DNA of 37,875 nucleotides from Bacillota bacterium (GTDB lineage: Bacteria; Bacillota; Clostridia; Caldicoprobacterales; DTU083). The translations under genes and the position numbers were made by a program. Position 1 is the stretch's first letter; every line of letters begins with the position of its first letter. The stretch is taken from NCBI GenBank assembly GCA_029777885.1, contig JAKORJ010000131.1, positions 1 to 37,875 on the forward strand, given 5' to 3'. This document shows, one piece after another, positions 17,231 through 26,055 of this stretch. The notes under the pieces were generated by a model. That model was not told the origin of the DNA and did no database searches. It worked only from the letters and a program-made list of their open reading frames with translations.

Positions 17231-18682
17231 TTATTGCTGTCGTTCCTTTATCTGCTGCTGCACCGACTCGATCCTTTGTTGGTTCAGCGAATAGCGCGAA
17301 TATGCCAACATGGCTGCAACCAGGCTCACTATGCAGCCGATCGCAAGTATCAGGCCCAGTGTCATTAGTGTGGCTCTGGGCTGAGATACCGCTTCTGCGT
17401 CAAACCCTACCAAATCCAGCAATATACCCAGCAGGAATATGGCTATTGCCTGGGACAGCTTGTAGCAGAGGGTCATGCACCCGTAAAATACGCCTTCGTT
17501 TCTGAATCCCGATGAAAGCTCCTCTACATCGATCGTATCGGCGATCATGGACAGAGGGAGAGAGAAAAGTCCACCCATGCCAAAGCCCGACAGGGCTGCA
17601 AATGGAATGAAATATAACACCTTTCCCGTCACAGCATCCCTGAGGAAAACAAGCATGAGGAAGTACAGGGCCCCTATAAGGGATGCAGCCAGTCCTGATA
17701 TCACAGTACGCTTTTTGTCCAGTACGGTCGATATCTTTACCCAGACCGGCTGGGACAGCACGCACATGCCGAACAGGACACCGAATATGATCGCAATGTC
17801 AGTATTATTGAACCGGAACGTATAGGTGAAAACATGCATGCCTATGGAGCTTATCAGCGCCGAGGCTATATTTGTAAGCAGATAGCCTGTCACCACATAC
17901 CTGTAATCCGCATTGGAAAATGCCCGCTTTACATCGCCAAGAAGGCCGCCTGTCTTTTTGTGTTCACTATCAGCCTTCTCAGCCGGTACCGGCAGGCATG
18001 GAATGTACTTCTTTGTGCTTAAATAGCATATAAGGCCGAATACCAGGGCTATGACCGACGAAGTCAAGCCCATGTTCCTATATGCCGCAGGGTTGAGCTG
18101 GCCCTGGGGGTACATCGGCGTCGGGTTGAAAAACAGGTACATGCCCATGACAGTGACACCAAAGAGGCCGAGTATAAAGAATATGGTTTTTATGCCCTGG
18201 ATGGAGCTCCTTTCGTTGTAGTCATCGGAGAGCTCGGCTCCTAAGGCAGTATGGGGTACTGAATATATAGTCATGGCTGTTTTTATCAGAAAAAGCAATA
18301 TGGCAAGGTATGCTGTCTTCAGAGTTGTTGACAGGCTGGGATCTATGACCCACAGGAAGTAGTTCGAAACCGCTATGAGCATGCAGCCGCTCAGCAGGTA
18401 AAAATGCCGTCTTCCGAAGCCCATTATCCGGGTATGGTCCGATATATAGCCCATCAGGGGGTCAGAAACACCGTCCCAGATTACGCTCAAGCCTACAACA
18501 GTCCCTATGATGCTGCCGGGTATGCCCAGTATTGCAGTAGAATAGAAAACCACATATGTGGCAACCAGCTGAAATACTATGCCGTAGGTCAGATTTCCAC
18601 TGCCATATCCTATTTTGTCTAGCAAGGGTAGTCCGGATCCATTGGTACGGTGATGTCTGTCTCTACTGCTGCTCTCCTGCAT
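17231..18682 (-). CDS. MFS sugar:cation symporter, GPH family
   Basis: A 483-residue membrane protein with about 12 helices. The first helix region reads DKIGYGSGNLTYGIVFQLVA, and VIWDGVSDPLMGYISDHT is the characteristic glycoside-pentoside-hexuronide (GPH) family segment with its conserved aspartates. Such carriers import glycosides, pentoses or uronides with Na+ or H+. The longest frame begins at a GTG (18724), but GGAGG lies about ten bases before the ATG at 18682, within the longer frame, so the internal ATG is chosen. The acetyltransferase and dehydrogenase genes follow on the same strand after 128 bp. The carried substrate is not evident. Confidence 0.9.
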   Translation of the reverse strand: MQESSSRDRHHRTNGSGLPLLDKIGYGSGNLTYGIVFQLVATYVVFYSTAILGIPGSIIGTVVGLSVIWDGVSDPLMGYISDHTRIMGFGRRHFYLLSGCMLIAVSNYFLWVIDPSLSTTLKTAYLAILLFLIKTAMTIYSVPHTALGAELSDDYNERSSIQGIKTIFFILGLFGVTVMGMYLFFNPTPMYPQGQLNPAAYRNMGLTSSVIALVFGLICYLSTKKYIPCLPVPAEKADSEHKKTGGLLGDVKRAFSNADYRYVVTGYLLTNIASALISSIGMHVFTYTFRFNNTDIAIIFGVLFGMCVLSQPVWVKISTVLDKKRTVISGLAASLIGALYFLMLVFLRDAVTGKVLYFIPFAALSGFGMGGLFSLPLSMIADTIDVEELSSGFRNEGVFYGCMTLCYKLSQAIAIFLLGILLDLVGFDAEAVSQPRATLMTLGLILAIGCIVSLVAAMLAYSRYSLNQQRIESVQQQIKERQQ

Positions 18683-18775
18683 CGATGCTAAACCTCCATG
18701 CAAATATCTTTTGTCTTCTGTCACATTTTATCATATCTGAGTAAATATTAATATCACCTGGTTTTAAAAGCAGCA

Positions 18776-18813
18776 TAAAAAACTCCCTGTAAGATTGACT
18801 TATATACAGGGAG
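18776..18813 (-). terminator. Intrinsic terminator of leuS
   Basis: On the - strand CTCCCTGTA pairs with TACAGGGAG across a 13-base loop, and TTTTTT follows immediately. It begins 15 bp after the leuS stop codon and isolates leuS from the GPH symporter gene. Confidence 0.93.
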
Positions 18814-18828
18814 GTATATATGGTGGGT

Positions 18829-21237
18829 TTATTTCACAACCACGTTCAGGATGCGGCCCGGTACATAGATGACCTTTACGACCGTCTTATCCAGGAACAC
18901 TGCTTTTAGCTTTTCATCCTCAAAGGCCTTTTGCTGCACTTCTTCCTGGGTGGCTCCGGCAGGTACCGTGATCTTGCCCTTGACCTTTCCGTTGACTTGG
19001 ACTGCTATTTCGACGACCTCATCCACCGTTTTGGCTTCATCCCACTTGGGCCATTCTTCGTCTGTGATCCGCGTCCCGCTGCCGTACATCGACCAGAGCT
19101 CCTCGGTTATATGAGGCGCTACGGGGTTCAGGAGTATCATCAGGGTCTTGAACTCGCCCCTGGTTATCCTGCCTGCCGCATAGAATTCGTTGACCAGGGA
19201 CATCATTGCGGCTATGGCCGTGTTGAACTTCAGGGTTTCAAAATCCTCGCTGACCTTCTTTATCGTGCGGTGGACACTGGTCTCAAGCTCCGGCGAGTAA
19301 TTTTCATCATCCGTCAGGAATTCAGGGAGCCTCCATACCCGGTCCAGGAACCTCCTGCAGCCTCTTACGCCGTTTTGCGACCAGGGCGCACTCTTTTCAA
19401 AGTCGCCGATGAACATCTCGTACGTCCTGAGCGTATCGGCACCGAACTCATTGACTATATCGTCGGGATTGACCACATTGCCCCTGGATTTGGACATCTT
19501 CTCGTTGTTTTCGCCCAGGATCATGCCGTGGGAGGTGCGCTTCTTATAAGGCTCCGGAGTCGGCACTACGCCGATATCATACAGGAACTTGTGCCAGAAC
19601 CTTGAATACAAAAGGTGCAGGGTCGTATGCTCCATGCCCCCGTTGTACCAGTCGACGGGCAGCCAGTATTCAAGGCTCTCCCTGGAAGCCAGCTCCTTGT
19701 CATTGTGAGGGTCAAGATATCTGAGGAAGTACCATGACGAACCCGCCCACTGGGGCATGGTATCCGTCTCGCGCTTAGCAGGCCCGCCGCACTTGGGGCA
19801 GGTTGTATTGACCCAGTCCGGCATGTTGGCCAGGGGTGACTCACCGGTGTCTGTCGGCTCGTAGCTCTCGACCTCGGGCAGCAGGAGCGGAAGCTCCTCT
19901 TCCGGGATCGGCACCCAGCCGCACTGGTCACAGTGGACCAGCGGTATAGGCTCCCCCCAATACCTCTGGCGGGAGAATACCCAATCCCGCAGCTTATAGT
20001 TGACCTTTGCCCTGCCCAGGCCCTTTTCCTCCAACCATTTTGTAATTGCTTCTTTGGCTTCTGCCACCTCAAGGCCATTTAGGAACCCTGAGTTGACCAT
20101 TACGCCTTTCTCAGTGTCGGTATAGGGCTCTTCCTCCACATTGCCCCCTGCCACGACCTCTACTATTGGCAGGTTGAACTTCTTTGCAAACTCCCAGTCG
20201 CGGGTATCATGCCCCGGAACGGCCATGATAGCACCTGTCCCATAGGACATCAGTACATAGTCGGATGTGAATACCGGTATTTCCTTGCCCGTTGCGGGGT
20301 TTACAGCCTTTATCCCCTTCAGCTCGACTCCTGTCTTCTCCTTTGAAAGCTCCGTGCGCTCAAAGTCGGACTTTTTATTGGCATACTCCCGGTAACTCCT
20401 GATCTCATCCATGTTTTCGATCCTGTCCTGGAGCTTGTCGATCAGGGGATGCTCAGGGGATATGACCATATAGGTAGCACCAAAGAGGGTATCAGGCCGC
20501 GTAGTGAACACCTTCAGCTTGTACCCCCCGGTCACCTCGAACTCCACTTCAGCGCCGGTCGAACGGCCGATCCAGTTCTCCTGCTGTATCTTGACCCTTT
20601 CGATGTAGTCAACGGTGGCAAGGTCATTGAGGAGGCGTTCGGCATACTCGGTGATTTTCAGCATCCACTGGTTCTTGACCTTCCTTACGACCTCGCTGCC
20701 GCAGCGTTCGCAAACCCCGTTTACCACCTCTTCGTTGGCCAGGCCGACCTTGCAGGAGGTGCACCAGTTGATGGAGGATTCGCTTTTGTATGCAAGACCT
20801 TTTTCAAAGAGCTTCAGGAATATCCACTGGGTCCATTTATAATAGTTCGGATCCGTGGTATTTACCTCCCGGGACCAGTCGAAGGAATAGCCCAGGGACT
20901 TCAATTGGGCCTTGAACCTGGCCACGTTCCTTTCCGTGACTATCCTCGGGTGGATCTTGTTTTGTATGGCATAGTTCTCCGTGGGCAGGCCAAAGGCGTC
21001 CCAGCCCATGGGAAAGAGCACATTGTACCCCTGGAGCCTGCGCTTGCGGGCAACGATGTCAAGGGCCGTGTAGGGCCTTGGGTGCCCTACATGGAGCCCC
21101 TGCCCCGAGGGGTATGGGAATTCCACCAGGGCATAGAATTTTGGCTTTTGCTTATCCTCGGATGCACGGAACGTACCTTCCCTGTCCCATATATCCTGCC
21201 ACTTTTTTTCGATCGCTTTTGGATTGTATTCATGCAT
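18829..21237 (-). CDS. leuS: Leucyl-tRNA synthetase
   Basis: An 802-residue class I aminoacyl-tRNA synthetase charging tRNA-Leu, the usual bacterial length. The HIGH-type motif is HVGH (49-52), preceded by YPSGQGL. The CP1 editing domain is recognisable by [21 protein letters not shown]-like residues near 250. Zinc-ribbon cysteines occur in WCTSCKVG and CERCG, the [15 protein letters not shown] segment is intact, and the KMSKS motif is at 580-584. The anticodon-binding and C-terminal domains complete it ([11 protein letters not shown], then [11 protein letters not shown]). GGGAAGTG lies shortly before the start. Expression is controlled by the T-box leader upstream. Confidence 0.97.
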   Translation of the reverse strand: MHEYNPKAIEKKWQDIWDREGTFRASEDKQKPKFYALVEFPYPSGQGLHVGHPRPYTALDIVARKRRLQGYNVLFPMGWDAFGLPTENYAIQNKIHPRIVTERNVARFKAQLKSLGYSFDWSREVNTTDPNYYKWTQWIFLKLFEKGLAYKSESSINWCTSCKVGLANEEVVNGVCERCGSEVVRKVKNQWMLKITEYAERLLNDLATVDYIERVKIQQENWIGRSTGAEVEFEVTGGYKLKVFTTRPDTLFGATYMVISPEHPLIDKLQDRIENMDEIRSYREYANKKSDFERTELSKEKTGVELKGIKAVNPATGKEIPVFTSDYVLMSYGTGAIMAVPGHDTRDWEFAKKFNLPIVEVVAGGNVEEEPYTDTEKGVMVNSGFLNGLEVAEAKEAITKWLEEKGLGRAKVNYKLRDWVFSRQRYWGEPIPLVHCDQCGWVPIPEEELPLLLPEVESYEPTDTGESPLANMPDWVNTTCPKCGGPAKRETDTMPQWAGSSWYFLRYLDPHNDKELASRESLEYWLPVDWYNGGMEHTTLHLLYSRFWHKFLYDIGVVPTPEPYKKRTSHGMILGENNEKMSKSRGNVVNPDDIVNEFGADTLRTYEMFIGDFEKSAPWSQNGVRGCRRFLDRVWRLPEFLTDDENYSPELETSVHRTIKKVSEDFETLKFNTAIAAMMSLVNEFYAAGRITRGEFKTLMILLNPVAPHITEELWSMYGSGTRITDEEWPKWDEAKTVDEVVEIAVQVNGKVKGKITVPAGATQEEVQQKAFEDEKLKAVFLDKTVVKVIYVPGRILNVVVK

Positions 21238-21285
21238 GCTGAGTCACTTCCCTTTTCCTTATTTGCGTAGATTATTGGTTTAAAT

Positions 21286-21560
21286 ATAGAAAAAAGGCCT
21301 TCATCCTCCATAGAGACGAAAGCCCGCGGTACCACTCTATTTGCCGCTTACAGGCACTTCAGCGCATTTGCCCATAAAACGGCCACCTTGAAAAGATAAC
21401 GGCTTTACCGGCCAGGGCTACTAAGGTTCACCCAGGCAGCTCCGGGACGAGTTCGGCCCTCGTTTTTGCACGCCTTTCACCGGTAATGGCGGCTCTCTTT
21501 GAAAAACGGCCGGGCTTACTACTTCCCTTCATCACTTATTACAACAGCTCACATTGCATA
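21286..21560 (-). promoter_or_regulatory. T-box leader (tRNA-Leu-responsive attenuator) of leuS
   Basis: On the - strand the conserved T-box antiterminator GAGTGGTACCGCGGGCT is at about 21322-21337. A terminator hairpin overlaps it: GGCTTTCGTCT pairs with GGATGAAGGCC and is followed by TTTTTT near 21290-21297. Upstream, AGAGAGCC and CCGGTGAAAGGC match distal Stem I features. The most likely specifier codon is CTC (21449-21451) in GCCGAACTCGTCC, a leucine codon. Uncharged tRNA-Leu should bind and stabilise the antiterminator, raising leuS expression when leucine is short. Confidence 0.92.
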
Positions 21561-21589
21561 TGATTGGCACTAAAATACTATTGCCACTT

Positions 21590-21618
21590 ATTATAGCAAA
21601 AAGCTTAGAGTATTACAA
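21590..21618 (-). promoter_or_regulatory. Sigma-A-type promoter of the leuS T-box transcript
   Basis: TTGTAA (21613-21618), a 17-bp spacer and TATAAT (21590-21595) on the - strand. The -35 begins two bases after the pfkB-type stop codon. The predicted start near 21583 places the whole T-box in the leader. Confidence 0.82.
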
Positions 21619-21619
21619 C

Positions 21620-22528
21620 TTAAGCATAATTGTTTTCATAGATTCTTTTTACTGCCTCATAGGTATAGGAGTCATCCATGCCCCCTGGGAAGGTAACTGC
21701 CAGGGCTCCGCTGGAATTCCCCCACTGGGCACACTTCTCAAGTTCAAAGCCATTTAGGAAGCCATACAGGAAGCCCGCGTTAAAGAGGTCTCCCGCCCCT
21801 GTCGTATCCACCGGCATGATGCCTTTAACCGGCGGAACCTCTATCAGGTCCCCGCCTTTTATCACAAGGCAGCCCTTGGCCCCAAGCTTGACAACCAGGA
21901 TCTTCACATACCGTGACAATATATGAGCTGCCTCCCTTACATCCTCTGTCCCGGTCAGGGTGCAGGCCTCCACCTCATTGGGGGTAAAGATGTCTATGCA
22001 CTTAAGTATCTCCTTGATATCTTCCACCTTGCGGTCAGCCGACCAAGAGGTATCGAGGGATATGGTGCAGCCATGCTTTTTTGCCAGCTCGATCATGGGC
22101 AGGGTACCTACATAGGCTATGTGGGAATGGACATGCCTCGAGCTCTTGATATGCTCCTCCAAGAATTCCGGATCGACATCCGACAAGTCATTTTTGTCAA
22201 AGCTTGCAAAGCCCCGTTCGTAGCCCAGGGACATGACTGCGGTAACAGATGTCCTTTTATCCTTTGACTGAATGACGGCCTCCGTATTCATGCCCGAATC
22301 CCTGAAAAACCTAAGCATTATATCCCCCATCAGGTCTTTCCCCAGCTGGGTGATGAATGCAGTCCTGAGTCCAAGCCTGGATGCGGCGACAGGGGTGTTG
22401 GCCCCGCCGCCGCCCTTGATCACAAAATCCTCTGAAAACTCCTCGGTGCCCGGTGAGGGCAGCCTTTTCATGCCTGTGAAGATAAGGTCCAGGCAGGATG
22501 AAGCAATGCACAAGAGGTCGTTTTTCAT
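21620..22528 (-). CDS. PfkB-family carbohydrate kinase
   Basis: A 302-residue ribokinase-fold sugar kinase. The N-terminal signature is GGGGANTPVAASRLG and the C-terminal signature, with the catalytic aspartate and anion hole, is DTTGAGDLFNAGFLYG. The substrate cannot be told from sequence. It overlaps the GH4 gene by four bases (ATGA), so the two are translated together, and the kinase probably phosphorylates either the sugar released by GH4 or the glycoside before cleavage. It is distinct from the ribokinase at 36097-37029. No terminator is seen after it, but the T-box terminator downstream would stop readthrough. Confidence 0.9.
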   Translation of the reverse strand: MKNDLLCIASSCLDLIFTGMKRLPSPGTEEFSEDFVIKGGGGANTPVAASRLGLRTAFITQLGKDLMGDIMLRFFRDSGMNTEAVIQSKDKRTSVTAVMSLGYERGFASFDKNDLSDVDPEFLEEHIKSSRHVHSHIAYVGTLPMIELAKKHGCTISLDTSWSADRKVEDIKEILKCIDIFTPNEVEACTLTGTEDVREAAHILSRYVKILVVKLGAKGCLVIKGGDLIEVPPVKGIMPVDTTGAGDLFNAGFLYGFLNGFELEKCAQWGNSSGALAVTFPGGMDDSYTYEAVKRIYENNYA

Positions 22529-23940
22529 CTGTAATCCCCCAGGTAACGGCTGTGGACCCTCATGTAATCATCGAACAGGTCCCTGGCTATGGAATAGCTG
22601 TTCACCAGCGGATGGATCATCAGGGCTTCGATCGCAAGGTCCCTTGATTTGCGCCTGCAGGCTTCTATGGTAAGCTTTTCATAGCGCTTTATGGTCTTCA
22701 TGAGCAGGAGGTTGGACTCCGGTATCCTGTCTACCCTGGCCCTGTGCAGGCCGTCCTTGTCAACTATGCAGGATATCTCCACCACATCGTCGTCATCCAT
22801 GTCCTTTATGGCCCCATTGTTGGGTACGTTTACAGCTATCTCGACCCTGCGGTTATCCTTCTGAGCCTGGATATAATTGAAAGCTACCCCTGCATAGCCT
22901 TCAAGCAGTTCTATATTGTCCTTGTCCCCTTTGAGCTCCTCTATGCCAAACTGTTTTATGTCGATGGGCTTCATTGCCCTGCCGCTGCCGCCCAGCTCCA
23001 TCTGCATATAGGAGCCTTCCCGTTTCTGCATATAATACTTGTAAATCTCCAGCGCTTCTTCCGGGCTTGCCTCCACGTCCACCTGGCGCAGGGCGTCAAG
23101 CATCTGATCGTTTATCTCCTTTATGCTCTCCCCCCTGGTTTTCGGGGATGCCAGCATATTGTTAAGTGCCCGCTCCCGGTGATAGTAGTAATACAGGTAG
23201 CCGTTAGGTATGGATTTGAGCCGTCTTACCAGGTCGGTGTCGAAATACCTGAACTCATGGAAATTATCGATGAACTCATCGTGTTCAAACAGCCTGGGCA
23301 GTATATCCCTGCCGTTTATGACAACCTGGTCGGACCAGGTGAGATGGTTGAGCCCGTAGGTGCGTACGTTGAAGTCCGAGGCGTTGAGCCTGAGGGTCCT
23401 GCCCAGGCTTATCTTGGTCTCGGTAGCGTTGTCGCATATGCCTATTATATTGTCAAAGCCTGCATCATACAGGGCTTGGGTCACCAGGCCTGAAGGGTTG
23501 GTGAAATTGAAGACAGTGGCATTATTGCTTAAAGCCTTCACCCGGTTCATGATCCCGATGAGGTCAGGGATAGTCCTCAAGGCATAGGCAAAGCCGCCTG
23601 CCCCCGTCGTCTCCTGGCCGATCAGTCCGTGCTTCAGGGCTGTGCGCTCATCGAGCACCCTGGCTTCATCGCCGCCGGACCTGATGGTGGTGACCACATA
23701 GTCAGCATCCCTGACCGCCTCATCCAGGCTTGTCGTCAGCACTATCTCCAGCCTGACCCCAAGGGCATCCGCCTTTTTCCGGGCTTCGTACCTGGCCAGG
23801 CTGCCGAATATGTGCAGCTTTTCCCTGTCTATATCCATTATATACAGCTTATCAAAGCCCAGGCTTTGGGCATAGGCCGCAAAGGACCGGGCGAAGTATA
23901 TCGTTCTGACGCTGCCGCCGCCTATCAATGCTAGTTTCAT
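22525..23940 (-). CDS. Glycoside hydrolase family 4 enzyme (6-phospho-glycosidase-like)
   Basis: A 471-residue cytoplasmic enzyme. GH4 uses NAD+ and a divalent metal in a redox-elimination mechanism. The N-terminal dinucleotide motif is GGGSVRT. The metal ligands expected in the family are Cys169 (in GICDNATETK) and His199 (in GLNHLTW). The residues after the Cys usually indicate specificity; CDNA does not match the well-known CNxP, CHS or CDxP patterns, so alpha or beta and phospho-sugar preference are left open. GGAGG is too close to the ATG at 23946 and seven bases from the ATG at 23940, so the latter is chosen. First gene of an operon with a PfkB kinase. Confidence 0.9.
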   Translation of the reverse strand: MKLALIGGGSVRTIYFARSFAAYAQSLGFDKLYIMDIDREKLHIFGSLARYEARKKADALGVRLEIVLTTSLDEAVRDADYVVTTIRSGGDEARVLDERTALKHGLIGQETTGAGGFAYALRTIPDLIGIMNRVKALSNNATVFNFTNPSGLVTQALYDAGFDNIIGICDNATETKISLGRTLRLNASDFNVRTYGLNHLTWSDQVVINGRDILPRLFEHDEFIDNFHEFRYFDTDLVRRLKSIPNGYLYYYYHRERALNNMLASPKTRGESIKEINDQMLDALRQVDVEASPEEALEIYKYYMQKREGSYMQMELGGSGRAMKPIDIKQFGIEELKGDKDNIELLEGYAGVAFNYIQAQKDNRRVEIAVNVPNNGAIKDMDDDDVVEISCIVDKDGLHRARVDRIPESNLLLMKTIKRYEKLTIEACRRKSRDLAIEALMIHPLVNSYSIARDLFDDYMRVHSRYLGDYR

Positions 23941-23961
23941 GTGCATTCCTCCAGTCAGTCA

Positions 23962-23977
23962 GGTTAAACGATTAACC
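23962..23977. promoter_or_regulatory. Palindromic operator at the GH4 operon start
   Basis: GGTTAAACGATTAACC has six-base perfect arms (GGTTAA and TTAACC) around a CG-centred core, the layout of LacI/GalR-family operators. It begins about seven bases past the -10 box, over the predicted transcription start, where a bound repressor would block transcription. The regulator gene is not in the window. Confidence 0.6.
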
Positions 23978-23984
23978 CAGTAAG

Positions 23985-24013
23985 ATTATATTGTTATCCC
24001 ACTGCAAAGTCAA
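23985..24013 (-). promoter_or_regulatory. Sigma-A-type promoter of the GH4 - kinase operon
   Basis: TTGACT (24008-24013), a 17-bp spacer and TATAAT (23985-23990) on the - strand. This is a near-consensus promoter, with the start codon about 45 bases downstream of the -10 box. Confidence 0.88.
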
Positions 24014-24060
24014 CCATCCGGGAGTTTATCGCTTATAACAATATATAGATCAGAGGTTAG

Positions 24061-24088
24061 AAAACCCTCCCGCTGTGGAAGGGTTTTT
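24061..24088 (+). terminator. Terminator-like hairpin between divergent genes
   Basis: AAAACCCTCC pairs with GGAAGGGTTTT with one bulged A, followed by a T. On the + strand the stem ends in TTTTT. No gene on the + strand lies just upstream, so it may insulate the divergent promoters or attenuate a transcript leading to the GH18 gene. No clear promoter for the GH18 gene was found. Confidence 0.45.
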
Positions 24089-24175
24089 CAATCCGGAAGG
24101 AATTATTCGGCAAGCCAGCGAATTATTATAAAAAGGCGCATTGCCTTGACAATTTAAATGAAAGCAGGTGTCAAA

Positions 24176-25201
24176 ATGAGAAAGCATACTATTGCCTATC
24201 TGGCTGACTGGACGAATTGGGAACCGGACAGGATGGATGCCGCAAAGCTCACCCATCTCAACTATGCCTTTGCCCTTATAAAGGACGGCCGGGTCACCGG
24301 CGACCATCTGAAAAAGCTGCACTTGCTCAAGGAACTCAAGCTGAAAAACCCTGGCCTGAAGCTCCTTATCTCGATTGGCGGCTGGGGGGCGGACGGGTTC
24401 TCTGATGCCGTATTCACCAAGGAGTCACGGCAGTTGTTTGCAGACACAGCAATTGAGCTCATGCTCGAGCATGACCTTGACGGGATCGACCTGGACTGGG
24501 AGTATCCCTGCAAGGACTGGGCCAACATAAAAGCCCGGCCCGAAGACAAGCCCAACTATACCCTGCTGGTCAAGCTGCTGCGCTCCAGGCTCGATGACCT
24601 GACCAAAAGGACAGGCAGGCCATACCTCCTGTCCATGGCTGCCGGGGCAGCCGAAATATTTGCAAATGACCTGGAACTGGATGAACTTGTGCCCTGCTTT
24701 GATCATATCAACCTTATGACCTATGATTTCAGCAGCGGTTCTGATATTGTGACCCACCACACATGCCTGTATCCTATAGCCGGACAAATGATCAGCGCTT
24801 CCAAGGCAGTGGAAGCTTACATGGCGGCAGGCGTACCCGCCGAGAAGCTTGTGCTGGGTGCTGCATTTTACGGCCGCGGCTGGTCAGGCCTTGATGGCGA
24901 CAGGCACCCGGTCGGCCAGACCGGCAAGCCCGGGGTCTCATTCAGGTATCCCGCCTGCAAAAAGGCCATAGCCGAAGGCAGCCAGAAGCGCTGCTGGGAC
25001 GATGAGGCCAAAGCCCCCTACCTGTGGAACGGGGATACCTTTGTGGGATATGATGACCCCGAATCCCTGTATCACAAGGTAAACTATGTGGTAAGCAACG
25101 GCCTGGCCGGGATCATGTTCTGGGAGTGGTCCCAGGACGAGGACAACGATCTCCTGACCGCCATATATGAAGCCTACCAGGGCCACAGGTTTCCAAGGTG
25201 A
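24176..25201 (+). CDS. Glycoside hydrolase family 18 enzyme without signal peptide
   Basis: A 341-residue single-domain GH18 barrel. The catalytic motif DGIDLDWEY fits DxxDxDxE, with Glu109 as the acid. SIGGW (66-70) is the other conserved barrel strand, and YDF and MFWEWSQDEDNDLL near the end complete the fold. Family members hydrolyse chitin, chito-oligosaccharides or peptidoglycan-like N-acetylglucosamine links by substrate-assisted catalysis. There is no signal peptide, membrane helix or carbohydrate-binding module, so it should act inside the cell, or in the spore. The frame is open from 24158, but AGGTG lies five to six bases before the ATG at 24176. The 3' end overlaps the convergent SDR gene by 28 bp. 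Confidence 0.92.
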   Translation: MRKHTIAYLADWTNWEPDRMDAAKLTHLNYAFALIKDGRVTGDHLKKLHLLKELKLKNPGLKLLISIGGWGADGFSDAVFTKESRQLFADTAIELMLEHDLDGIDLDWEYPCKDWANIKARPEDKPNYTLLVKLLRSRLDDLTKRTGRPYLLSMAAGAAEIFANDLELDELVPCFDHINLMTYDFSSGSDIVTHHTCLYPIAGQMISASKAVEAYMAAGVPAEKLVLGAAFYGRGWSGLDGDRHPVGQTGKPGVSFRYPACKKAIAEGSQKRCWDDEAKAPYLWNGDTFVGYDDPESLYHKVNYVVSNGLAGIMFWEWSQDEDNDLLTAIYEAYQGHRFPR

Positions 25202-25899
25202 TCGATAAAGACAGGCTTATCTCCCTTGAATTCATCCTTTCTCTGAATAAGCTTATAAATGTCGGAGGCTGATTTTTCAGGCGGAAAATCAGCCTTGTCA
25301 TTCCGCACGCCTTGCATATAGGTCTGCATCCAGCCCGGGTGTACCACAAGCACCTGGCCTCCCTTTTCTCGGATACTGTTGTGCAAGATCGCCGACTGCA
25401 TGTTCAAGGCTGCCTTGGACATGCAGTATCCATACTCGCCCGTGCGCCAGCACCGCGCAATGCTGCCTGCCTCCGACGAGATATTCACGATGAGCTTGTC
25501 CCGGCTGTTTAATACCAGGTCGATCAGGGCGTGGGTCACCCTCAAGGCGCCGAGGGTATTCACATTGTATACCCTGAGGATCTTGTCAATATCCACATCC
25601 TCGAAGATAGCCAGATTGTTTTCCTCCGGACCCACAATGGCGGCATTGTTGATCAAAAGGTCGAGGCTGTCGGTTTCAATTTTGATGCTCTCAGCCGCCC
25701 TTTTGACGCTGGCAGTGTCCGAGATGTCAAGGTCCACCAGGTAAAGGTCGTCTCCGTGCTTTTCTTTCAGCCGGTCCAGCCAGGGCCAGTCCTTCATATA
25801 CCGACCGGCAAAGACACGATAATCGTTTTCGAGGAGGACTTCGGTCAGGCTGTAGCCAAGACCCCTGTCCGCACCGGTCACAAATGCATTTTTCTTCAT
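25174..25899 (-). CDS. Short-chain dehydrogenase/reductase (SDR)
   Basis: A 241-residue NAD(P)-dependent oxidoreductase of the classical SDR type. The cofactor motif is TGADRGLG (8-15), the structural motif is NNAAIVG, the catalytic Ser is in VNISSEAGS, and the Tyr-Lys pair is in YCMSK. The substrate is unknown. The frame extends upstream to 25947, but AAAGGGGA is six bases before the ATG at 25899 and the conserved fold starts there. It is convergent with the GH18 gene, with a 28-bp overlap of coding ends and no terminator between them. Confidence 0.9.
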   Translation of the reverse strand: MKKNAFVTGADRGLGYSLTEVLLENDYRVFAGRYMKDWPWLDRLKEKHGDDLYLVDLDISDTASVKRAAESIKIETDSLDLLINNAAIVGPEENNLAIFEDVDIDKILRVYNVNTLGALRVTHALIDLVLNSRDKLIVNISSEAGSIARCWRTGEYGYCMSKAALNMQSAILHNSIREKGGQVLVVHPGWMQTYMQGVRNDKADFPPEKSASDIYKLIQRKDEFKGDKPVFIDHLGNLWPW

Positions 25900-26055
25900 G
25901 GAAAATCCCCTTTGCCGATGATTGTTGTTATACATATATGATACCACCTTTTTCTATTTACAAAAACAAAGATAAAGATAGTTCCATGTATGCATATGCA
26001 GTTTATATAAAGGGAAGCAAAAAAACGAGTACAGAAGTATAGAAAGGAGTATGAC

